A stretch of 64,000 nt of DNA, taken from Streptomyces graminofaciens. Lineage in GTDB: Bacteria > Actinomycetota > Actinomycetes > Streptomycetales > Streptomycetaceae. A program made the translations under genes and the position numbers. Shown piece after piece: positions 45,758 through 55,037 of the stretch. Within the stretch, counting starts at the first letter, position 1. Each line of letters starts with the position of its first letter. The notes beneath the pieces were generated by a model. The model did not search any database. It was not told the origin of the DNA and saw only the letters and a list, made by a program, of their open reading frames with translations. The DNA is taken from the NCBI RefSeq assembly GCF_030294945.1, contig NZ_AP018448.1:3906001-3970000 (forward strand), given 5' to 3'.

Positions 45758-46489
45758 CTAGGGTTTGGTCCAGTCCCCGCCGGACGCCGAGAGGCGGAAC
45801 GCGGCGACCGATGTCGCGACGAGCAACAGCAGCGCGAGGCCCAGGGTGAGGGCGAGGCTCGTGTGCAGCAGGAGCAGGGCGCCGGTGAGGGCGCCGAGGA
45901 ACATGGCGAGGACGGACAGCAGGCGGCGGCCCGGTCTCGGGGCCGCGCCGCCCGCCGTGGTCGAGTCCGCGGCCAGGCCCGTGAGTGTCTGGGTGAGCAC
46001 GGTCGTGGTGAGGTCGGGGACTCCGAGGCGGCGGGCGACCGCGTTCTGCAGGCCCATCGCGAGGCCGAGGAGCACGATCAGCGCGTACTTCACCGGCGTG
46101 CTCACCTCGTCGTGTGCCGCCGCGGCCGTACCGAGGGCCACGGCGACGAGGACCGCCTGAAGCGCGGCGGCGAGGGCCAGCAGCCGCCCTCGGTTCGCCG
46201 CGAACCGGGTGCCGAAGCGTCCGCCCGCCACCGCGCCGGTGAGGAACGCGGCCATCGCGGTGAGGGAGGCGGTGGCGGACAGGCCCTCCGCGCCCGCCAG
46301 GGCGAAGCCCAGGAAGACCACGTTGCCGGTCATGTTGGCGACGAAGACGTGCCCGAGCGCCAGATAGCTCACGGCGTCGACGACCCCGGTCACCACCGTC
46401 AGCACCAGCATGAGCGGCGGCAGCGGCCCGTGCCGGTCGCCGGTCGGCGGAACGAGCGTGCGGGCGGCGTCAGTCAACAGCCTGCGCAT
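45758..46489 (-). CDS. DUF1275 (YoaK-like) membrane protein
   Basis: A 243-residue integral membrane protein with about six helices. The family signature is clear at the N-terminus: TGVVDAVSYLALGHVFVANMTGNVVFLGFALAG, and later ALGLAMGLQNAVARRLGVPDLTTTVLTQTLTG (GLQNA and TTVLT are family hallmarks, here split by a short loop). Function is unknown in the family; membership in the sulfate-permease-like clan has been suggested. Its first 20 bases overlap the end of the DoxX gene, so it is the last member of the minus-strand operon. Confidence 0.88.
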   Translation of the reverse strand: MRRLLTDAARTLVPPTGDRHGPLPPLMLVLTVVTGVVDAVSYLALGHVFVANMTGNVVFLGFALAGAEGLSATASLTAMAAFLTGAVAGGRFGTRFAANRGRLLALAAALQAVLVAVALGTAAAAHDEVSTPVKYALIVLLGLAMGLQNAVARRLGVPDLTTTVLTQTLTGLAADSTTAGGAAPRPGRRLLSVLAMFLGALTGALLLLHTSLALTLGLALLLLVATSVAAFRLSASGGDWTKP

Positions 46490-46994
46490 GACGGGCAGCC
46501 CCTTCCACGGCCGTCGGGCGGTGCAGCGCCGCCCGGGTGAGCAGTCCGGCGGCCGGGCCGAGCACCACCGCCGCGACCGACGCCCACAGCGGCCAGGGCG
46601 TCAGGCCGAGGGCGTGGTCGGCGGACCAGCGGCCGGGCCCGGTGAGGGCCAGGGCGCCGCAGACGGCCACGAGGACCAGCGGGTACTCGTAGCCGTCGTG
46701 CTGGACCCAGAGCCCGTTGAGCCGCTTGACGGTGCCGGCGACCGTCATCACCCCCATGGCGGCCGTCGCCGCCGCGGGGGTGAGCAGCCCGGCGGCCAGG
46801 AACAGACCGGCGCCGAGCTGACTGCCGCCCGCCGCGAGCGCGGTGAGGCGGCCGCCTCGGAACCCGTCGTGGCGGAACTCCTCGGTGCCGCCCGCGAGCC
46901 CCTCGCCCCCCAGCCGGAAGCTCACCTTCTGCACTCCGTGCCCGGCGATGAGGAGTCCCACCGCCAGCCGGAGGACCAACAGTCCGGTGTCCAT
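46470..46994 (-). CDS. DoxX-family membrane protein
   Basis: A 174-residue four-helix membrane protein of the DoxX type: LLVLRLAVGLLIAGHGVQKV at the start, then the GTEEFRHDGFR loop and SQLGAGLFLAAGLLTPAAA. Related proteins occur in thiosulfate:quinone oxidoreductase, and in mycobacteria in a membrane complex countering oxidative stress. It overlaps the following DUF1275 gene by 20 bases and begins 62 bases after the isochorismatase-like gene. Its stop is inside the next coding region, implying translational coupling. Specific role unknown. Confidence 0.88.
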   Translation of the reverse strand: MDTGLLVLRLAVGLLIAGHGVQKVSFRLGGEGLAGGTEEFRHDGFRGGRLTALAAGGSQLGAGLFLAAGLLTPAAATAAMGVMTVAGTVKRLNGLWVQHDGYEYPLVLVAVCGALALTGPGRWSADHALGLTPWPLWASVAAVVLGPAAGLLTRAALHRPTAVEGAARHAQAVD

Positions 46995-47056
46995 CGCGAT
47001 CCTGCCCGTTCCCGCCTGTTCCTGTTTCTTCCGTCAGTTGTGCGAGGCCTGCGGGG

Positions 47057-47725
47057 TCAGCCCGCCGCGTGGGCGCCGATGACGGCCTGCGCGTAGACGA
47101 TGCCGAGGCCGTAGGCGCCGCCGTGCTCCTTCACCACGCCCGTCGTGGCGGCGTAGGTGTCGGTGCGGGCCCAGTCGCGCTGGAGCTCCAGCAGCACCTG
47201 CACCCAGGTCACCGGTACCGCACCGGCCTGGATCATGCGCTGTACGGCGTGCTCGTGGGCCTGCGGGCTCACGCCGCCGGAGGCGTCGGTGACGACGTAG
47301 ACCTCGTAGCCCTGGGCGAGCGCGGACAGCGTGGGCAGGACGACGCACACCTCGGTCCACAGCCCGGCGAGGACGAGTTTCCTGCGGCCGGTGGCCTTGA
47401 CCGCCTCGACGAAGTCGATGTCCTCCCACGCGTTCATCGTGGTCCGGTCGACGATCTTCTGCTCGGGGAAGACATCCGCGAGCTGCGGCAGGATCGGGCC
47501 GGAGAACGACTCGGCGGCCACCGTGCTCAGCACGACCGGCACGTCGAAGGACCGGGCGGCCTTCGCGAGACCCACGGTCGCGTTGATGATCGCGGTGCGG
47601 TCGCCGCTGCCGGTGCCGAAGAACATCTGCGGCTGGTGGTCGACGAACAGCACCGCGCAGTTGTCGGGGGTGAGGAGGTCGGGGCTGGGGGACGCGGTGA
47701 CGTTGTCGATGTCGAAGTCGGGCAT
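47057..47725 (-). CDS. Isochorismatase-like cysteine hydrolase (YcaC type)
   Basis: A 222-residue cytosolic hydrolase of the isochorismatase fold. Visible active-site parts are the Asp in AVLFVDHQPQM, the conserved KIVDRTTMNAWED segment, and the nucleophilic cysteine in AGLWTEVCVVLPTLSAL; GYEVYVVTDASGGVS matches YcaC-like amidases. Such enzymes hydrolyse small amides, ureas or nitrile-derived compounds; the natural substrate of YcaC is not known. It follows the amidohydrolase gene by 42 bases on the same strand. The two could act on one substrate in sequence. Confidence 0.9.
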   Translation of the reverse strand: MPDFDIDNVTASPSPDLLTPDNCAVLFVDHQPQMFFGTGSGDRTAIINATVGLAKAARSFDVPVVLSTVAAESFSGPILPQLADVFPEQKIVDRTTMNAWEDIDFVEAVKATGRRKLVLAGLWTEVCVVLPTLSALAQGYEVYVVTDASGGVSPQAHEHAVQRMIQAGAVPVTWVQVLLELQRDWARTDTYAATTGVVKEHGGAYGLGIVYAQAVIGAHAAG

Positions 47726-47767
47726 GGAGGTGCCTTTCGTAGGGGGTGGACGGTCGGGGACAGTGGT

Positions 47768-49633
47768 TCAGAGGGAGAAGCAGGGGTCGAACGGCGTGTC
47801 CACGCCGTCGGCGGCGAGGCCTCGGGCGACCCGCCACTGCCGCTGCTGCTCCGACTCGGCGACGGCCTCGCCGAGCAGTTCGGCCTGGCGGGCGCCCGCG
47901 AGGCCCGGGGAGGCCGTCGCCTGATAGCCGCCGAAGTGCGCGACCGGGCTCCAGGCGGGGCTGACCGGCGGTAGTTCCTCGTCGAGGCCCTCGTACTCGC
48001 CCGCCGCGTACACGATGCGGCCGCCGACGACCGTCAGCAGGGACTCGATGCGGGCGATCTCCGGCTCGGGCACCGTGAAGTAGTCCTCGGAGAGGATCGC
48101 GAGGTCGCCGAGGTAGCCGGGGCGCAGTACGCCCTTGACGTCCTGCTCACCGGTGAGTGCGGCGCCCGCCTCGGTGAACATCGTGAGTGCCGTGCGCCGG
48201 TCGACGCGGTTGTACGGCGGGCGGAGCGTGAGGTCTCCGACACCGCGGCCGGTGACCAGCCAGTGCAGGGCGATCCACGGGTTGTAGGTGGAGACCCGGG
48301 TGGCGTCGGTGCCGGCGGCGACGGTCAGGCCGCGGTCCAGCATGGCGCGGATCGGCGGGGCGTCGGCGGCCTTGCCGGGGCCGTAGCGGCGTACGAACGC
48401 CTCGCCCTGGAAGGAGAGCCTGTTCTGCACGGACATGGCTCCGCCGAGCGCGGCGATCCGGTCGAGGCTCTCGGTGGAGACGGTCTCGGCGTGGTCGAAG
48501 AGCCAGCGGTTGCCCGCCGGGAAGAGCCCTTCGGCGGCGAGCTTCTCGAACACGGCGAGATCTCGGCGGATGGTCTCGTCGTAGGTGGCGTGGAGGCGGA
48601 ACCCCCAGCCGTTCTCCATCAACAGCCGTACGGCCTTCTCGAATTCGGCCTCGTAGCCGGCGGCGAGGTCGGGGCGGGGCTGGGCGAAGTTCTCGAAGTC
48701 GGCCGCCGCCCAGGTGAGGTTCTCGCCCGCGCCGTTGAGGCGCAGCCAGGCGTCGCCGTCCTCGGGGCGGGCCATGTCGATCCAGCGGGCGAGGTCGTCG
48801 ATCTCCTGCCCCGCTGTCTGCGGGAAGAGGTGGTAGGCGATACGGAGGGACAGTTGTCCGGCGGCGGCGAGTTCGACGACCGTGCTGTAGTTGTCGGGGA
48901 AGTTCTGGAATCCGCCGGCCGCGTCGATCGCCGAGGTCAGCCCGAACCTGTTGAGTTCGCGCAGGAAATGCCGGGTGGAGGTCTTCTTGTCCGCGCCCTG
49001 AAGGACGGGGGCCTTGGCCAGTGTCGAATAGAGGATGAGGGCGCTGGGGGCCGCGAGGAGCATGCCCGTCGGTTCGCCGTCCCGGCCCCGGACGATCCGG
49101 CCGCCCTTGGGGTCGGGGGTGGCCCGGGTGAATCCGGCGGCCTTGAGCGCCGCCCGGTTGAGGACCGCCGACTGGTACAGGTGCAGCACGAACACCGGCG
49201 TGTCCGGCGCGGCGGCGTTCAGCTCGGCGACGGTCGGCAGCCGCCGCTCCGCGAACTGCTCGGCGGACCAGCCGCCCACGACCCGTACCCACTGGCCCTT
49301 GGGTGTACGGCCGGCCTGCTCGCGCAGCATGGCGAGGGCCCGGCGGAGGGTGGGGACGCCGTCCCAGCGCAGTTCCAGGACGTAGTTGAGGCCGCCCCTG
49401 ATGACGTGCAGATGGGAGTCGTTGAGGCCGGGGACCACACGGCGGCCGAGGGCGTCGACGACCTCCGTGGCCGGGCCGGTCAGCGGCGCCATGTCCCTGT
49501 CGTCGCCGAGGGCCGTGACGACCCCGTCGCGCACGGCGATCGCCTCGGCCGCCGGGCGGCCCGGGTCACCGGTGTGGATCTTCGCGTTGCGGACGACGAG
49601 GTCCGCCGGGTCGTCGACCGGAATGGTGGACAA
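47768..49633 (-). CDS. YtcJ-like metal-dependent amidohydrolase
   Basis: A 621-residue amidohydrolase-superfamily enzyme. The composite beta-sandwich start (ADLVVRNAKIHTGDPGRPAA) is followed by the first metal site VVPGLNDSHLHV (HxH), more metal-ligand regions (HATYDETIRR, FDHAETVS) and the late Asp in VAAGTDATRVSTYNPW, then the closing beta strands PGYLGDLAILSEDYF. YtcJ-like proteins hydrolyse amide or carbamate bonds of exogenous compounds. Translation starts at a TTG (49633) with AGGAGG ten bases before it; no better ATG is available. The first gene of a minus-strand row of four, divergent from two esterases with a 245-base shared promoter region. Confidence 0.9.
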   Translation of the reverse strand: MSTIPVDDPADLVVRNAKIHTGDPGRPAAEAIAVRDGVVTALGDDRDMAPLTGPATEVVDALGRRVVPGLNDSHLHVIRGGLNYVLELRWDGVPTLRRALAMLREQAGRTPKGQWVRVVGGWSAEQFAERRLPTVAELNAAAPDTPVFVLHLYQSAVLNRAALKAAGFTRATPDPKGGRIVRGRDGEPTGMLLAAPSALILYSTLAKAPVLQGADKKTSTRHFLRELNRFGLTSAIDAAGGFQNFPDNYSTVVELAAAGQLSLRIAYHLFPQTAGQEIDDLARWIDMARPEDGDAWLRLNGAGENLTWAAADFENFAQPRPDLAAGYEAEFEKAVRLLMENGWGFRLHATYDETIRRDLAVFEKLAAEGLFPAGNRWLFDHAETVSTESLDRIAALGGAMSVQNRLSFQGEAFVRRYGPGKAADAPPIRAMLDRGLTVAAGTDATRVSTYNPWIALHWLVTGRGVGDLTLRPPYNRVDRRTALTMFTEAGAALTGEQDVKGVLRPGYLGDLAILSEDYFTVPEPEIARIESLLTVVGGRIVYAAGEYEGLDEELPPVSPAWSPVAHFGGYQATASPGLAGARQAELLGEAVAESEQQRQWRVARGLAADGVDTPFDPCFSL

Positions 49634-49878
49634 GTCTGGTCGACCTCCTGAGGCGAGCGGCTTTCACGGGAGCCGTCACGCTATTTCCGATCGGCGGGCC
49701 CGGGTTTCCCCTCAGCGCACCGCATGCGACTGAGAGCGCACTCCCGTCGGTCGCACGGGTGTTCCGTGCGCTGTGGGTTCAAGCCCCGTGCGCTGACAGG
49801 CCACTGACCGCGCTTTTCCGGTCCTACTTTTCTCGTCGACCGACCCGCAGAGCACGCGTGACAGATCAGGAGCACCGT

Positions 49879-50841
49879 ATGTCCGACCCCGTCGAGCCGG
49901 TTCTCGAACCGGCGGCCGCCGCGTTCGCCGAGGCCACCGCCAACCCGCCGTACCTCTTCGAGCTGCCGCCCGCCGAGGGCCGCAAGGCGGTCGACGAGGT
50001 GCAGTCCGGCGAGATCGACAAGCCGAGCGTCGACGAGGAGTGGATCACCGTCCCGGGCGGCCCCACGGGCAGTGTGCGGGCACGTGTGGTGAAGCCCGCG
50101 GGCAGCGAGGGCACCCTGCCGGTGATCCTCTACATCCATGGCGCGGGCTGGGTGTTCGGCAACGCCCACACCCATGACCGGCTGGTGCGCGAGCTGGCGG
50201 TCGGCGCCGGCGCGGCCGTGGTCTTCCCGGAGTACGACCTCTCCCCCGAGGCCCGCTACCCGGTCGCCATCGAGCAGAACTACGCGGTCGCGCGGTGGAT
50301 CGTCGAGCGGGGCGCGGCCAAGGGCCTGGACGCCACCCGTATCGCCGTGGCCGGTGACTCCGTCGGCGGCAACATGACCGCCGCCCTGACCCTGATGGCC
50401 AAGCAGCGCGGCGATGTGCCGCTGGTCCAGCAGGTGCTGTTCTACCCGGTCACGGACGCGAACTTCGACACCGGCTCCTACCACCGGTTCGCCACCGGAT
50501 ACTTCCTGCGCCGCGACGGGATGCAGTGGTTCTGGGACCAGTACACGACCGACGAGGCCGAGCGTGCCCAGATCACCGCGTCCCCGCTGCGGGCCACCAC
50601 CGAGCAGCTCGAAGGGCTGCCGCCGGCCCTGGTCATCACCGGCGAGGCCGACGTGCTGCGCGACGAGGGCGAGGCGTACGCCAACAAGCTGCGCGCGGCC
50701 GGGGTCGCGGTGACCGCCGTGCGCTTCCAGGGCATCATCCACGACTTCGTGATGCTCAACGCCCTGCGCGAGACGCGTGCCGCCGAGGCCGCGATCACGC
50801 TGGCCGTCGGCACCCTGCGTACCGCGCTGCACGGCAGCTGA
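49879..50841 (+). CDS. Alpha/beta-hydrolase, hormone-sensitive-lipase-like esterase
   Basis: A 320-residue cytosolic esterase of the HSL (family IV) type. The oxyanion motif is YIHGAGWVFG (family norm HGGG), the nucleophile is in VAGDSVGGNM, the acid lies in TGEADVLRDEGE and the base in GIIHDFVM. The ATG at 49879 is chosen: CAGGAG is seven bases before it, and the upstream frame (from 49759) has no protein character. It is followed after 26 bases by another hydrolase gene and is divergent from the amidohydrolase row. Its substrate is probably a short-chain ester or lactone. Confidence 0.9.
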   Translation: MSDPVEPVLEPAAAAFAEATANPPYLFELPPAEGRKAVDEVQSGEIDKPSVDEEWITVPGGPTGSVRARVVKPAGSEGTLPVILYIHGAGWVFGNAHTHDRLVRELAVGAGAAVVFPEYDLSPEARYPVAIEQNYAVARWIVERGAAKGLDATRIAVAGDSVGGNMTAALTLMAKQRGDVPLVQQVLFYPVTDANFDTGSYHRFATGYFLRRDGMQWFWDQYTTDEAERAQITASPLRATTEQLEGLPPALVITGEADVLRDEGEAYANKLRAAGVAVTAVRFQGIIHDFVMLNALRETRAAEAAITLAVGTLRTALHGS

Positions 50842-50867
50842 GCATCCGACAACAAGGAGAACCATCC

Positions 50868-51590
50868 ATGTCCACCACCCCCACCGCCCTGCTCGTGCAC
50901 GGGGCCTTCGCGGACGCCGGCAGCTGGTCCGGCGTCATCGCCGAGCTGCAGAACCAGGGCATCCCCGTGCTCGCGCCGCCCAACCCGCTGCGCGGCCTCG
51001 CCTCGGACGCCGCGTACATCGCCTCCGTCGCGGCGCAGATCGACGGCCCGGTCGTCCTGGTCGGCCACTCCTACGGGGGTGCGCTGATCACGGTGGCCGG
51101 TACGACCGAGAACGTCGTCGGACTGGTCTATGTCGCCGCGTACGTCCCCGAACAGGGCGAGAGCCTCGGCGAGTTGCAGGGCCGGTTCCCGCTGGCGCCG
51201 CTGGGGGCCAATCTGAAGCAGTGGACGTACCCGGTCGAGGGCGGGGAGCCCGCGGTCGAGGTCACCATCGAGGCCGCCGCGTTCCCGGAGATCTTCGCCG
51301 CCGACGTCCCGGCCCCGGTCACCAAGGTGCTGGCGGTGGCCCAACGTCCGCTCGCCGCCGCTGCGTTCACCGAGCAGGCCGCGGCCGCCGCGTGGCGGAC
51401 CAAGCCGTCCTGGGCCCTGGTGGCCGGCGCCGACGAGGCGATCAACCCCGATGTCCAGCGTTTCGGCGCCGAGCGGGCCGGGGCCAAGGTCGTGGAGCTG
51501 GCGGGCGCCTCGCACGCCGTCGCCGTGTCCCAGCCCAAGGCGGTCGCGGACCTGATCCACGACGCGGTGCGGGCGACGACCGAGGACTGA
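50868..51590 (+). CDS. Alpha/beta-hydrolase (EstC/salicylate-esterase-like)
   Basis: A small 240-residue alpha/beta hydrolase starting TALLVHGAFADAGSWSGVI, with nucleophile serine in VVLVGHSYGGALI, the acid region LVAGADEAINPD and catalytic histidine in LAGASHAVAVSQP. The family includes bacterial EstC-like esterases and plant methylesterases. AAGGAGA precedes the ATG at 50868. It is the second gene of a two-gene unit with the HSL-like esterase and is closed by a 14-base-pair terminator. Confidence 0.92.
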   Translation: MSTTPTALLVHGAFADAGSWSGVIAELQNQGIPVLAPPNPLRGLASDAAYIASVAAQIDGPVVLVGHSYGGALITVAGTTENVVGLVYVAAYVPEQGESLGELQGRFPLAPLGANLKQWTYPVEGGEPAVEVTIEAAAFPEIFAADVPAPVTKVLAVAQRPLAAAAFTEQAAAAAWRTKPSWALVAGADEAINPDVQRFGAERAGAKVVELAGASHAVAVSQPKAVADLIHDAVRATTED

Positions 51591-51609
51591 CCGGTCACAG
51601 AAGCTGGTT

Positions 51610-51645
51610 GCCGTGCGGACGGGCTCGTGGTCCCGTCCGCACGGC
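51610..51645. terminator. Strong bidirectional terminator
   Basis: GCCGTGCGGACGGG (51610-51623) pairs perfectly with CCCGTCCGCACGGC (51632-51645) across an 8-base loop, between two convergent genes. Next to it (51711-51742) is a tandem repeat of TCGGGCGGCTT, three copies with an 11-base period, reaching the stop of the flavoprotein gene. Confidence 0.85.
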
Positions 51646-51741
51646 GCGCAGGCCGGTGGACGGCTCCTACACCGGCATTCGGAGGGCTTCCGTGGGGCTG
51701 TCGGACAGTGTCGGGCGGCTTTCGGGCGGCTTTCGGGCGGC

Positions 51742-53592
51742 TCAGGAAGCCGTGGCCTCCGCCGCCGCCTTCCCCGTCCGCCGCCCGGAGAACAGACAGC
51801 CGCCGAGGAAGGTGCCCTCCAGGGACCGGTATCCATGGACCCCGCCCCCGCCGAAGCCCGCGACCTCACCGGCCGCGTAGAGACCGGGGATCGGGTTGCC
51901 GGAGGCGTCGAGGACGCGTCCCGAGAGGTCGGTCTGGAGGCCACCCAGAGTCTTGCGGGTGAGGATGTTGAGGCGTACGGCGATCAACGGGTGGGCGCTC
52001 GTGTCCAGGATCCTGTGGGCGGACGCCGTGCGGCTGAGCGTGTCACCGGGATAGGCGAGGGCGTTGCGGATGCCCATGACCTGGACGTCCTTGGTGTACG
52101 GGTTGGCGATCTCGCGGTCCCGGGCCTCGATCTGCCGTTGCAGGTCGTTGAGGTCGATCAGGCTCTCACCCGTCAGCTTGTTCATGCCCCGGACCAGTTC
52201 GGACAGGCTCGACGCCACGACGAAGTCCACGCCGTTCTTCTTGAACTTCTCGATCGGCTCCGGGGTCTGCCAGATGCGCGAGAGCAGCATCCAGATGTTC
52301 TTCTCGGTGAGGTCCGGGTTCTGCTCGGAGCCGGAGAGCGCGAACTCCTTGGCGAGGATCTTCTGCGTGGTCACGAACCACGAGTAGTCGTAACCGGTGT
52401 CGGTGATCGTCTTCAGGGTGTGCAGGGTGTCGTAGCCGGGGATGTCCGGCGTGTTGAAGCGGCGGCCCTTCGCGTCGAACCACATCGAGGACGGGCCGGG
52501 CAGGATGCGAATGCCGTGGCCGGGCCAGATCGGGTCGTAGTTCCTGAGGCCCTCGGTGTAGTGCCACATCCGGTCGGGGTTGACGATCCGGCCGCCCGCC
52601 TTCTCGGTGATCGCGAGCATACGGCCGTCCACGTGCGCCGGTACTCCGGTGATCATGGACTTGGGGGCGGTGCCGAGGCGGGCGGGCCAGTTCTGCCGTA
52701 CGAGGTCGTGGTTGGCGCCGATGCCGCCGGAGGTGACGATCACCACGGGGGCGCGCAGCTCGAACTCGCCCACGACCGTGCGGGAGCTGGGCTTGCCGCG
52801 CGACACACTGCTCGGCTCCAGGATCGCGCCGCGTACGCCGCTGACGGCGCCGCCGGTCGTCACGATGCCGTCGACGCGGTGCCGGAACTTGAAGGTGACC
52901 TTGCCGTCCGCCTTCGCGGCCCGCACCTTCTTCTCGAACGGCTCGACCACGGCCGGGCCCGTGCCCCAGGTGACATGGAAGCGGGGTACGGAGTTGCCGT
53001 GCCCGTCCGCGAGGCCGCCGCCGCGCTCGGCCCAGCCGACGACGGGGAACCACTGCACGCCGAGCCCGGCGAGCCAGGACCGCTTCTCGCCGGAGGCGAA
53101 GTCCACATACGCCTCGGCCCACTTGTACGCCCAGTAGTCCTGGCCGGAGGGGTCGTCGATGCCCCGGTCGAAGCCGGCCGTGCCCAGCCAGTCCTGCCAG
53201 GCGAGTTCGTGGGAGTCCTTGACGCCCATGAGCCGCTGCTCGTCGGAGTCCACGAGGAACAGCCCGCCGAAGGACCAGAAGGCCTGGCCGCCGAGGCTCG
53301 CCTCGGGTTCCTGGTCGAGGAGCAGCACCTTGCGGCCCGCCGCCGCGAGTTCGGCCGTGGCGACCAGTCCGGCGAGCCCATGGCCGACGACGATCGCGTC
53401 CGCGTCGTACGAGGCCCCCGCGGCGAAGGCCGAGGTGGCCTGCGCGGCGAGAGCGACACCCGCCAGGGCACCGCCCGCCACGGTCAGCGCGCCACGGCGG
53501 CTGATCCCGTCCGGGGACGCGGAGTTCGCGGCGTTCACAGAGGTCCCGGCGTTCGCCGTGTTCGCGGCGGAGTTCTCCAAGGAGATGGGCAT
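51742..53592 (-). CDS. Tat-exported FAD-dependent dehydrogenase (3-ketosteroid-dehydrogenase/fumarate-reductase-like)
   Basis: A 616-residue flavoprotein. The N-terminus has a twin-arginine signal (ISRRGALTVAGGALAGVALA, then ATSAFAAG), so it is exported folded with its cofactor. The FAD-binding motif is ADAIVVGHGLAGLVATAEL, followed by LLLDQEPEASLGGQAFWSFGG as in the fumarate reductase/ketosteroid dehydrogenase class, and the C-terminal FAD segment IPGLYAAGEVAGFGGGGVHG. Such FAD_binding_2 proteins insert or remove double bonds next to carbonyls; a cytoplasmic label such as KstD would not fit an exported enzyme, so its substrate is open. The divergent PucR-type regulator is the obvious candidate controller. 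Confidence 0.9.
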   Translation of the reverse strand: MPISLENSAANTANAGTSVNAANSASPDGISRRGALTVAGGALAGVALAAQATSAFAAGASYDADAIVVGHGLAGLVATAELAAAGRKVLLLDQEPEASLGGQAFWSFGGLFLVDSDEQRLMGVKDSHELAWQDWLGTAGFDRGIDDPSGQDYWAYKWAEAYVDFASGEKRSWLAGLGVQWFPVVGWAERGGGLADGHGNSVPRFHVTWGTGPAVVEPFEKKVRAAKADGKVTFKFRHRVDGIVTTGGAVSGVRGAILEPSSVSRGKPSSRTVVGEFELRAPVVIVTSGGIGANHDLVRQNWPARLGTAPKSMITGVPAHVDGRMLAITEKAGGRIVNPDRMWHYTEGLRNYDPIWPGHGIRILPGPSSMWFDAKGRRFNTPDIPGYDTLHTLKTITDTGYDYSWFVTTQKILAKEFALSGSEQNPDLTEKNIWMLLSRIWQTPEPIEKFKKNGVDFVVASSLSELVRGMNKLTGESLIDLNDLQRQIEARDREIANPYTKDVQVMGIRNALAYPGDTLSRTASAHRILDTSAHPLIAVRLNILTRKTLGGLQTDLSGRVLDASGNPIPGLYAAGEVAGFGGGGVHGYRSLEGTFLGGCLFSGRRTGKAAAEATAS

Positions 53593-53845
53593 GGGTGGGG
53601 ACTGCCTTCCGGGGAGCAGGGGGGTACGCGAGGGGTGGGGGGCTGTTCCTGCGACACCTGCGCTGTTACCGTCGGTAGCCCACTAGGAAACCAGTCCGTC
53701 ACACCACCGGGGTAGTGGCCGGGCGTCAACGCGGCGCACTCCTCGTTGTGGCCCGGATACAGCGCCGGGGACGGATCGGAACGGTGTCGGACAGGGCGGA
53801 CGGGGCCGGACAGGACAGGACGGGACGGGACAGAAAGAGGGGCCC

Positions 53846-55018
53846 ATGACTGTCGTTCACGAGGGCGAGCCGGTCACCGGAGTCCTGCGAGCGATGGCAG
53901 CCGACGCGGACGTGTGCGCCGAGCTGACCCGCACGGCCCGCTCCCGCTCCCCCGAACTGGCCCGGCTGAGCGAGCCGGAGACCCGCTCCCACGTCACCGC
54001 CCTGGTCCGCGCCGCCGAGGCCTGGTTCTCCACCTTCGACCGGGTCGACGAACAGGACTTCGCCGCCGCCCTGTTGCTCGGCGCCGACCGCGCGGGCCAG
54101 GGCATCCCGATGACCGCCGTACTGCGCGGGGTCCAGGCCGCCCTCACCCGGGTCGTGGAGATCACCCTCGACCGCTGCCGCTCCGCCGGGGTCTCCGACG
54201 CCGCGCTCCTCACCGTCGTACTGCGGCTGAAGGAGTACGGCGACGCCGTGGAGCGCCATGTCGTCAACGGTTACCGCGCGGCGGAGCTGGGCGCGCCGCG
54301 CGGGCCGGGCGAGAGCCGGGCGCGGCTGCTGCGCCGGTTGCTCATGGGAACGCCCGGCGAGATCCCGACCCGGGCGGAACTGACCCGGGTGGGCATCCGC
54401 CCCGAGAGCCCGTACCACTGCCTGGTCGCGGAACCCGGCGAAGGGACCCGCGCCCTCACCGCCCGGCTCTCCTCCACTCTCCCCGGTGTCTTCGCGCTGC
54501 TCGACGACCGCCTGGTGGGCCTGTGCCCCCGGCTGCCGGACACCGAGGAGATCCCCGGCCTCTCCGCTCTCGTCATCGCCTCCCCGGCCGCCGCGCCGGA
54601 CCGGCTCCGCCCGCTGTACCGGCTCTGCGTCCGGGCGTTGGAGGTGAATGGCCGTCAGGGACCGCCCGGGTTGCGCGAGTTGACCGATCTGGCCGGCGAG
54701 ATCGCCCTGGCCGACCATCCCCTGCTGGGCGCGCACTTGAGCGACCGGCTCCTCGGCGGCCTCGATCCGGCGGACGACTTCCACCGGCAACTCGCGCTCA
54801 CCGCCGTGGCGTTCCTCGACCACGGCCGCCGCCTCGACCGCACCTCGACGGCGCTGTTCACCCACCCCAACACCGTTCGCTACCGCCTCGCCCGGCTCCA
54901 GCAGATCACCGGCGAACCCCTCACCGACGGAGCGCTCGACGGCCCCTCGGGAACACTCACCACCCTGCACTGGTGGTGGGCCCTGACGACGTGGCTGCGC
55001 TCGACTCCGACGTCCTAG
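53846..55018 (+). CDS. PucR/CdaR-type transcriptional regulator
   Basis: A 390-residue regulator. The N-terminal ~150 residues are helical (RsbRD-like sensor, LVRAAEAWFSTFDRVDEQDF), the middle is a degenerate GGDEF-like CdaR region, and the C-terminal HTH_30 is clear: DRTSTALFTHPNTVRYRLAR followed by LQQITGEPL. PucR-type activators respond to small nutrients such as purines, sugar acids or aromatic compounds. It is divergent from the exported flavoprotein, 253 bases apart, with no other gene in that gap, and very likely regulates it. The intergenic DNA holds no striking palindrome. Confidence 0.9.
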   Translation: MTVVHEGEPVTGVLRAMAADADVCAELTRTARSRSPELARLSEPETRSHVTALVRAAEAWFSTFDRVDEQDFAAALLLGADRAGQGIPMTAVLRGVQAALTRVVEITLDRCRSAGVSDAALLTVVLRLKEYGDAVERHVVNGYRAAELGAPRGPGESRARLLRRLLMGTPGEIPTRAELTRVGIRPESPYHCLVAEPGEGTRALTARLSSTLPGVFALLDDRLVGLCPRLPDTEEIPGLSALVIASPAAAPDRLRPLYRLCVRALEVNGRQGPPGLRELTDLAGEIALADHPLLGAHLSDRLLGGLDPADDFHRQLALTAVAFLDHGRRLDRTSTALFTHPNTVRYRLARLQQITGEPLTDGALDGPSGTLTTLHWWWALTTWLRSTPTS

Positions 55019-55037
55019 GCGAACGACAGCCGTCCAG

